DNA from: Bacteroidota bacterium
GTDB taxonomy: Bacteria > Bacteroidota > Bacteroidia > Bacteroidales > UBA932
Direction: 5' to 3'
DNA: 6,802 bases
NCBI GenBank assembly: GCA_017860395.1
Contig: JAGDMC010000077.1
Location: 1-6,802, forward strand
The stretch's first letter is position 1, and every line of letters begins with the position of its first letter. A program made the position numbers and the translations under genes. Below are positions 1-5,056 of the stretch, piece after piece. A model generated the notes under the pieces. That model saw only the letters and a program-made list of their open reading frames with translations. It did no database searches and had not been told where the DNA came from.

Positions 1-1221
1 ATACCATCAAAGTCAATTTTGGAAAGTGTTAAACTTTATCAGAAAATTGTTAAGGATGCAGGGCGGTTTGGAATAGACGGAATTGATAAAAAAGCAATAT
101 CATTTAACTGGAACAAAGCGATTAAACGATCGGACGGAATAGTTAAAAAACTTACAGGTGGAGTGGAGTTTTTACTTAAAAAGAACGGTGTTGATATAAT
201 AATCGGAGAGGCAAGAATATTGTCCGCAAATTCAATCGTTGTCGAAAACCGCAATCTAGAGGCGAAAAACATACTGATTGCTACCGGATCATCGTCTCCT
301 GCGATTGAAAACCTATTTGAAGGTCTTATTGTTGAGCCAAAAGAGCTTTTTAAAGAGAGGGAGATGCCTGACAATATTGTTGTTGTCGGGAAAGTACCTG
401 TTGCAATTGAACTTGCGCAGGCATTTAATTTAATGGATAAAAACGTCACATTGATTTCGGACACGGGAGGCATTATGCCAAAAGCAGATCCGTATATAAG
501 CGACTATATTCTGAACAAAATAAAGAAGGACAGAATTAAAGTAATTTTCAATGTAGCTGTTGAGTCAACTAAAGGTATATGGGCAAACGGGAAACTAAAT
601 ATAAATCAGGAGGAGGTTCCTTGTGATTTGATTATAAATGCACGTGACCGAAAAGCGAACTTAATTCAATCGGATATTAAGCTGGATATGGAAAACGGAT
701 TTATTAAAGTTGATGAAAATCTTGAAACATCTGTGAAAGGAATTTACGCAATTGGCGATGTAAACGGGTTAAGTCTTTTTGCACATGTGGGATCGGCTCA
801 GGGGCTTCATGTGGTAAATAAGCTAAAGGGAATAGACAATAAACTGGATTTCTCAAAATTGCCAATGAACATGTATACTGTTCCGGAGGCTGCGCAAATC
901 GGACTTACCGAAGCAGAAATTAAGGAAGCCGGATATGACTATAAATCAAGTGAATTTCCTCTTTCGGCAAATGGCAAGGCACAAACGGAAGGTGTTTCGG
1001 AAGGTTTCGTCCGAATACTTTCCGACAAAAAATACGGGGAGGTTCTTGGCGTACAAATTATTGCTCCAAACGCAACAGATATGATAAATGAGGCATCTGC
1101 CTATATGCAGCTAGAATCTACAATTTATGATATTGCTCAGACAGTACACACCCACCCTACTGTTTCCGAAGTGTTCATGGAGGCCGGATTCGAGGCAGTA
1201 GACCATGCAATTCATAAATAA
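1..1221 (+). CDS. lpdA: Dihydrolipoyl dehydrogenase-like flavoprotein, 5'-truncated by window edge
   Basis: This is the E3-type pyridine nucleotide-disulfide oxidoreductase, which reoxidises dihydrolipoamide on 2-oxoacid dehydrogenase or glycine cleavage complexes in the cytoplasm. The frame is open from base 1 and begins I-P-S-K, which in the family directly follows the second Cys of the CxxxxC redox disulfide. About 45 N-terminal residues (FAD GxGxxG and both Cys) therefore lie off the window, and the TTG at 19 is internal, not the start. Seen, counting the TTG codon at 19 as residue 1: IATGSSSP; the second FAD motif IYAIGDVNG (Asp247) followed by AHVGSAQG; and the C-terminal dimerisation domain with the catalytic pair in HTHPTVSE (His379, Glu384). 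Odd: the NAD-binding glycine motif reads G-K-V-P-V-A (388-405) instead of GxGxxG, the acidic residue after strand 2 is replaced (VTLIS), and the GRxPN-like segment is ARDRKAN. The lipoate ligase-like gene follows after 10 bases, so they are probably cotranscribed. Family assignment is firm; use of NAD is uncertain. Confidence 0.9.
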   Translation: MPSKSILESVKLYQKIVKDAGRFGIDGIDKKAISFNWNKAIKRSDGIVKKLTGGVEFLLKKNGVDIIIGEARILSANSIVVENRNLEAKNILIATGSSSPAIENLFEGLIVEPKELFKEREMPDNIVVVGKVPVAIELAQAFNLMDKNVTLISDTGGIMPKADPYISDYILNKIKKDRIKVIFNVAVESTKGIWANGKLNINQEEVPCDLIINARDRKANLIQSDIKLDMENGFIKVDENLETSVKGIYAIGDVNGLSLFAHVGSAQGLHVVNKLKGIDNKLDFSKLPMNMYTVPEAAQIGLTEAEIKEAGYDYKSSEFPLSANGKAQTEGVSEGFVRILSDKKYGEVLGVQIIAPNATDMINEASAYMQLESTIYDIAQTVHTHPTVSEVFMEAGFEAVDHAIHK

Positions 1222-1231
1222 TCAAATTTAA

Positions 1232-1882
1232 ATGGCAGAAAAATCCAGTTCTCTTCCGTACAATCTCCCTGATATCAGCATAATGGAATCAGCTGCAAAA
1301 TTTGACTCCTGTGTATGGCAGCCGGAAGGAACCTATATAGTTCTTGGCAGGGCAAACGAAGAAGAACTTTCAGTATTTTCCGGGAATGCTCTCGAAGACA
1401 ATATCAGAATCTATAAGCGGCCTTCTGGTGGGGAAAGTGTTGTCCTTACGCCGAATATGATTGTATTTTCTTTAAAATTAAATATAATCAGGTTAAACAG
1501 GCCTCGCCATATTTTTGATATTATTAACAAGTATCTTATTGATTCATTTAAGGAGATTGGAGTTAATCATCTGAAATCAAGGGGAATATCTGACCTGTCA
1601 ATTAATAACAGAAAAATTCTCGGTTCTTCCATGTATTTGAAAAATAATGTCCTCTTTTATCATGCGGTTTTAAATGTAAAAGAGGATATTTCAATAATTT
1701 CAAAATACCTGCGTCATCCAAAGAGAGAGCCCGACTACCGCGCAGGGCGTGATCACAGAGAATTTGTAACATCAATGTGGGCAGAGGGATATAAAATTGA
1801 TATTCAACAATTAATTTCGGCAATTAACAAAGCACTAAAGCAAATTGAGACTCATTTTGCTGTTAATGTTCCTGCAAATTAA
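1232..1882 (+). CDS. Lipoate-protein ligase A-like protein, single catalytic domain
   Basis: This is a 216-residue member of the biotin/lipoyl protein ligase fold (LplA/LipB/BPL family), expected to attach or transfer lipoate to E2 or GcvH lipoyl domains in the cytoplasm. Seen: an N-terminal SIMESAAKFDS segment matching the family's NMAxDEAL helix; a Y-K-R-P-S-G-G-E-S-V-V loop (Arg63 to Val71) matching RRxSGGGxV; and GISDLSINNRKILGSS, matching LplA GRNDLVVxGRKIxGSA, with the universal Lys at residue 128. The third loop glycine is Glu68. The C-terminal accessory domain of E. coli-type LplA (about 340 residues) is absent. The only Cys is residue 28, so the Cys-dependent octanoyl/amidotransferases LipM and LipL are unlikely, although their loop (TGGRAV) also lacks the third Gly. 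The start at 1232 is preferred because the NMA-like helix begins near residue 16 and a start at Met18 would cut it. No clear Shine-Dalgarno is visible. The neighbouring lpd-like gene supports a lipoyl role; ligase versus transferase is undecided. Confidence 0.8.
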   Translation: MAEKSSSLPYNLPDISIMESAAKFDSCVWQPEGTYIVLGRANEEELSVFSGNALEDNIRIYKRPSGGESVVLTPNMIVFSLKLNIIRLNRPRHIFDIINKYLIDSFKEIGVNHLKSRGISDLSINNRKILGSSMYLKNNVLFYHAVLNVKEDISIISKYLRHPKREPDYRAGRDHREFVTSMWAEGYKIDIQQLISAINKALKQIETHFAVNVPAN

Positions 1883-1911
1883 AAATATTCTGTTAATAAC
1901 TATATTTTCCA

Positions 1912-1919
1912 TAAATTTG
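1912..1919 (+). promoter_or_regulatory. Candidate Bacteroidota -7 promoter element for the hybrid kinase
   Basis: TAAATTTG matches the Bacteroidota primary sigma -7 consensus TAnnTTTG exactly. A weak -33-like TTCTG (1888-1892) lies 19 bases upstream. Transcription would start about 7 bases downstream, giving a leader of roughly 15-20 bases before the ATG at 1943. It lies in the 60-base gap after the ligase-like gene, so the kinase may be transcribed on its own as well as by read-through. Confidence 0.45.
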
Positions 1920-1923
1920 AGTG

Positions 1924-1935
1924 TGAAATATTTCA
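1924..1935. promoter_or_regulatory. 12-bp perfect palindrome before the kinase gene (possible operator)
   Basis: TGAAATATTTCA is its own reverse complement. It lies 5 bases after the candidate -7 box and ends 7 bases before the kinase ATG, so it covers the expected transcription start. The position suits a dimeric repressor site, but the sequence is AT-rich and a chance palindrome is possible. No cognate regulator is visible in the window. Confidence 0.25.
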
Positions 1936-1942
1936 TCTTGTA

Positions 1943-4288
1943 ATGACAGAGTCTCATTTTTCGGAAAAAATGCTTTCTGAACTTATTAACTACAGCCCGC
2001 AATGTATTTCTGTTACTTCAATTGCAGAGGGGCGGTTCATTGAAGTAAATGCAAATTTTGAAAAAAGCATAGATATTCCTCGTGGAGAGATAATTGGAAA
2101 GACACCGGAGGGTCTTGGTATCTTATTTTATGATTCTTTTATCGATAATTTGAAACAGGAGCTCATAAATACAGGAAAAATCGATTCCAGAGAGGGGAAA
2201 ATGATTCTCAGAGACGGAAGTGAGGTTCTCTTCATTGTATCCGGCAGTATAATTGGCATAAACGGAGAATCATGCCTCATTTCATTTGCTGATAACATAA
2301 CCGAAACAAGGAAAACTGAAGAAGAGCACAAAGAGATTCAAAACTATTTCAATCTTTTTTTTAATCAGGCACTTGAAGGAATATTTTTTTTCATGCTCGA
2401 CGAACCTGTTCTTTGGAATGATTCTGCTGACAAGGACAAACAGATTGAATATGCTTTTTCCAATCAGAAAATAGTAAGGGCAAATGATGCATTCCTGAAT
2501 CAATATGGAATAACATTGAATCATGCACTTGCGATGACTCCTGCAGATTTCTATTCAAATGATCCGGAATATGGGAAGAGAATATGGAAAGAGTTTTTTG
2601 ACAAAGGAAGACTCCACACAGAAACAAGTGAAACGAAAGCAGACGGAACACAAATTTTCATTGAGGGAGATTATATTTGTCTATACGACTCCAAAGGAAG
2701 AATTTCAGGAAGTTTTGGGATACAGAGAGATATAACAGAAAAAAAGAGATCTGAGGAACTTCTAAGAAAAAGTGAAGAGCAGTATAAATATCTTTTTGAA
2801 AACAATCCTCATCCGATGTGGATTTATGACATAAAGACTCTCTCTTTTCTTATGGTTAACAATACAGCCATTAATGCATATGGATATTCCGGTGAGGAAT
2901 TTCTGAAAATGACTCTTAAAGATATCCGGCCAAGTGATGACTGGGCGGATCTGGAGAAAGATGTTAAGAATACTCCCGAGATTGCAGGTATGCCAAAAAG
3001 ATGGAGGCACATTAAGAAATCAGGCGAACTTATTTACGTGGAAATTAGTTCATTCCCCATAAATTTTGAAAATAAAAAGGCCCGGCTTGTTTTGTCGAGA
3101 GATGTGACAGACAGGGTTAAATCGGAAGATGCACTCATTCTTGCCAAGAATAAGGCAGAAGAAAGTGATAGAATAAAATCCACGTTTCTTGCAACGATGT
3201 CACATGAACTAAGGACCCCTCTTAATGCGATAATAGGTTTTTCCGATTTGATGAAAGATGATATTTCCAAGGAAGAAATAGACTCCTTTGCAATGACAAT
3301 TCACAAAAGCGGAAGGCATTTGCTGGGACTTATTGAAGAGATATTCGACATAAGTCTTATTGAAGCCGGTGAAATAAAACTCCAGTTTGACGAGTATGAA
3401 GTTAATGATTTGCTAAATGAAATATTTGCTGTAATATCCCGGGAACAAATACTTCTCGGAAAAAATTCAATAAAACTAAGAATCAATATTCCTGCAGATG
3501 GCAATAAAGTGAGAATTTCGATTGATCAAAAACGGTTTAAGCAAATACTTGTCAATCTGCTTAAAAACGCCCTGAAATTCACTAAAGAGGGCCATATTGA
3601 ATATGGGTTTACATTTGAACACATTAATGGCAATGGCTTCTTGAAGTTCTATGTAAAAGACACAGGCATTGGTATCGCTAAGGATAAACAACAACTTATT
3701 TTTGACCAGTTCCGGCAAGCCGATGACTCACTTACAAGGACATATGGAGGAACCGGACTCGGTCTTTCCATTTCAAAAAAACTTGTAGAAATTCTGGGTG
3801 GAGAAATCTGGGTGGAATCTGAAACCCGAAAAGGCTCTACATTTTTCTTTACTCTTCCTTCAGACAAAATAATATCTGTTCCTGTAAATCCTGTATCTGC
3901 TGTTTCTGATATTCCTGAATATGATTTTTCCGGCAAAAAACTTTTGCTCGCTGAGGATGATGATCCAAGCTTCTTATTACTCAAGGCTATGCTCCGAAAA
4001 ACCGGAATTGAAATAATACGGGCAAAAAACGGCATTGAGGCAGTATCTCTTTCAAGAAGCGAGAGTGATATATCGCTGATTTTAATGGATATAAATATGC
4101 CTGAAATGAACGGCTATGAGGCAACAAAAATAATTAAAGCAGAAAAGCCTGCAATTCCGGTAATTGCACAAACTGCATATTCAATTTCCGGTGACAAAGA
4201 AAGGACAATTGAATCCGGGTGTGATGACTATATTTCCAAACCCATTAAAAAGCAGGAGCTATTCCGTCTGATACAGAAATATATCTGA
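1943..4288 (+). CDS. Soluble PAS-PAS-PAS hybrid sensor histidine kinase with C-terminal receiver
   Basis: This 781-residue protein senses a signal through PAS domains, autophosphorylates on His and passes phosphate to its own receiver Asp. Order: PAS1 about 5-125; PAS2 about 134-270, with a longer acidic insert (LDEPVLWNDSADKDK); PAS3 about 278-398; HisKA with H-box SHELRTPLN (His421); HATPase with N-box NLLKNALKF (Asn542), G1 DTGIGI (573-578) and G2 GGTGLGLSI (602-610); a Pro/Ser/Val-rich linker of about 35 residues; and a receiver about 665-781 with acidic pocket EDDD (671-674), phospho-acceptor Asp716 in LMDINMPEMNG, Thr744 and Lys766 in SKP. All catalytic residues are present, so it should be active. 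There is no signal peptide or membrane segment, which points to a cytoplasmic sensor with intracellular signals or cofactors in the PAS domains. The DITE/DVTD motifs end each PAS core as usual. No response regulator or Hpt gene is adjacent, so its output partner must be elsewhere. The ligand cannot be predicted. Confidence 0.95.
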   Translation: MTESHFSEKMLSELINYSPQCISVTSIAEGRFIEVNANFEKSIDIPRGEIIGKTPEGLGILFYDSFIDNLKQELINTGKIDSREGKMILRDGSEVLFIVSGSIIGINGESCLISFADNITETRKTEEEHKEIQNYFNLFFNQALEGIFFFMLDEPVLWNDSADKDKQIEYAFSNQKIVRANDAFLNQYGITLNHALAMTPADFYSNDPEYGKRIWKEFFDKGRLHTETSETKADGTQIFIEGDYICLYDSKGRISGSFGIQRDITEKKRSEELLRKSEEQYKYLFENNPHPMWIYDIKTLSFLMVNNTAINAYGYSGEEFLKMTLKDIRPSDDWADLEKDVKNTPEIAGMPKRWRHIKKSGELIYVEISSFPINFENKKARLVLSRDVTDRVKSEDALILAKNKAEESDRIKSTFLATMSHELRTPLNAIIGFSDLMKDDISKEEIDSFAMTIHKSGRHLLGLIEEIFDISLIEAGEIKLQFDEYEVNDLLNEIFAVISREQILLGKNSIKLRINIPADGNKVRISIDQKRFKQILVNLLKNALKFTKEGHIEYGFTFEHINGNGFLKFYVKDTGIGIAKDKQQLIFDQFRQADDSLTRTYGGTGLGLSISKKLVEILGGEIWVESETRKGSTFFFTLPSDKIISVPVNPVSAVSDIPEYDFSGKKLLLAEDDDPSFLLLKAMLRKTGIEIIRAKNGIEAVSLSRSESDISLILMDINMPEMNGYEATKIIKAEKPAIPVIAQTAYSISGDKERTIESGCDDYISKPIKKQELFRLIQKYI

Positions 4289-4295
4289 GATTATC

Positions 4296-4337
4296 TAAAA
4301 TAAAGAGGAGATTTAATAAATCTCCTCTCCTATTTTA
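4296..4337. terminator. Bidirectional hairpin terminator between kinase and hsp20
   Basis: A perfect 11-bp stem (4304-4314 with 4318-4328, core AGAGGAGATTT) closes a 3-base AAT loop. A second 7-bp AT-only stem lies outside it (4296-4302 with 4331-4337), separated by a small 1x2 internal loop. Each strand ends in a T-rich run after the GC-containing stem (CCTATTTTATTA on plus, TTTATTTTAG on minus). It starts 7 bases after the kinase stop and about 20 bases after the minus-strand hsp20 stop, so it can end both convergent transcripts. Confidence 0.85.
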
Positions 4338-4357
4338 TTAAGTACACAACAGAATGA

Positions 4358-4804
4358 TTATTTAATATCAATCATCCTTACCGGTTTAGGTTTAGCCTCT
4401 TCTCTCTTTGGAAGAGCAACTGTAAGAATTCCATTCTCATATTTAGCTTCAATCTTATCACTGTCAACGCTCATCGGTAAAGTAAACGACCTGCAAAATG
4501 CCTGATAACTGAACTCTTTTCTCGAGTATTTGTCATTTTCTTTGCTTTCGGTCTCTTCTCTTTTTTCTGATGATATTTTCAGTATTCCCTGATTTACTTC
4601 TATTTTGAAATCATTTTTAGTCAATCCGGGAGCAGCCATTTCAACCTCAAAGCTTTCGTCACCTTCCTTAATATTAACAGAAGGGAGAGTTGTGTTGGTC
4701 TCAGAAAAATTTCTGTTGGACCAGTCTATCCAGTCATGATTTATAAAATCGTTTAACAGATTTGACCAGGCCGGATAATTTTCATTTCTTCTGATAAGTG
4801 TCAT
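4358..4804 (-). CDS. Small heat shock protein, Hsp20/alpha-crystallin family
   Basis: This 148-residue cytoplasmic ATP-independent holdase binds unfolding proteins under stress and passes them to other chaperones. The N-terminal arm (1-40) is rich in aromatic and Asn residues (W13, F20, W25, W28, F33), usual for substrate binding and oligomer assembly. The alpha-crystallin domain runs about 41-135: VNIKEGDESFEVEMAAPGL, then DFKIEV, the loop YSRKEFSYQAFCRSFTLP (93-110), and the family signature ENGILTVALPK (123-133). The C-terminal tail ends R-M-I-D-I-K, giving the I-x-I motif (145-147) that docks into a neighbouring subunit. The length is typical and no key motif is missing. It is a single-gene unit: divergent from the lipoprotein gene, convergent with the kinase, and closed by the shared hairpin. 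A strong Shine-Dalgarno precedes it, unlike its neighbours. Heat or general-stress control is expected from the family, but no clear promoter or CIRCE-like repeat was found. Confidence 0.96.
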   Translation of the reverse strand: MTLIRRNENYPAWSNLLNDFINHDWIDWSNRNFSETNTTLPSVNIKEGDESFEVEMAAPGLTKNDFKIEVNQGILKISSEKREETESKENDKYSRKEFSYQAFCRSFTLPMSVDSDKIEAKYENGILTVALPKREEAKPKPVRMIDIK

Positions 4805-4812
4805 GATTAATT

Positions 4813-4818
4813 CCTCCT
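4813..4818 (-). promoter_or_regulatory. Strong Shine-Dalgarno of hsp20 (AGGAGG)
   Basis: On the minus strand AGGAGG lies 8 bases before the hsp20 ATG, a perfect anti-16S match at good spacing. It fixes the start at 4804. The other intact genes here have only A/T-rich stretches before their ATG, as is common in Bacteroidota. Confidence 0.75.
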
Positions 4819-5002
4819 ATTATTTGGTTATTTTAATGTAATTTAATATCGTATTAGATTAGTAACAAAATAGATACCACTCATATTTCTCATTAATTTC
4901 AAGTCAATTTGTCAGATATTTTTTCAACTGGATTTTACCGGGAATATGAATTATCTGATTTATCACAAAATGGCTGTATGACAAAATTTCAGATAAAAAC
5001 AT

Positions 5003-5010
5003 TATTTTTG
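5003..5010 (+). promoter_or_regulatory. Candidate -7 promoter element for the GHL10 lipoprotein gene
   Basis: TATTTTTG matches TAnnTTTG exactly and lies 46 bases before the ATG at 5057, implying a leader of about 40 bases. The -33 side is poor, with no TTTG at 19-20 bases upstream, so the call is tentative. Confidence 0.35.
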
Positions 5011-5056
5011 TTGGTGACTACTTATACTTAAACTAAACTTCGCACATTAATTAATT

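Larger units (their letters stand above)
4805..5056. other. Divergent intergenic region between hsp20 and the lipoprotein gene
   Basis: This is 252 bases of very AT-rich sequence that must hold the promoters for both flanking genes. On the minus strand I find only a near match to the -7 element for hsp20 (TATTTTG, 4866-4872, one base short of TAnnTTTG). An exact match on the plus strand is listed separately. A 7-bp inverted repeat TTTGTCA/TGACAAA (4908-4914 and 4979-4985) is too short and too far apart to weigh. No small ORF, RNA gene or terminator hairpin is convincing here. Confidence 0.6.

Noticed and set aside
39..473. 144-codon open frame on the minus strand
   Set aside because: It is wholly inside and antisense to the lpd-like gene, its product is a low-complexity Ser/Ile/Phe-rich sequence with no family motif, and the plus frame is clearly coding.
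3649..4035. 128-codon minus-strand open frame under the kinase gene
   Set aside because: It is antisense to the conserved HATPase and receiver coding sequence and has no recognisable motif.
4805..4870. RNA thermometer in the hsp20 leader
   Set aside because: No upstream stretch pairs well with AGGAGG; there is no FourU run or ROSE-like element, so the leader looks unstructured by eye.
4908..4985. Inverted repeat TTTGTCA/TGACAAA in the divergent intergenic region
   Set aside because: The arms are only 7 bp and 64 bases apart in AT-rich DNA, which is expected by chance.
5046..5055. ATTAATTAAT palindrome just before the lipoprotein ATG
   Set aside because: It is A/T only and short, lying in a typical AT-rich start region; no reason to call it an operator.
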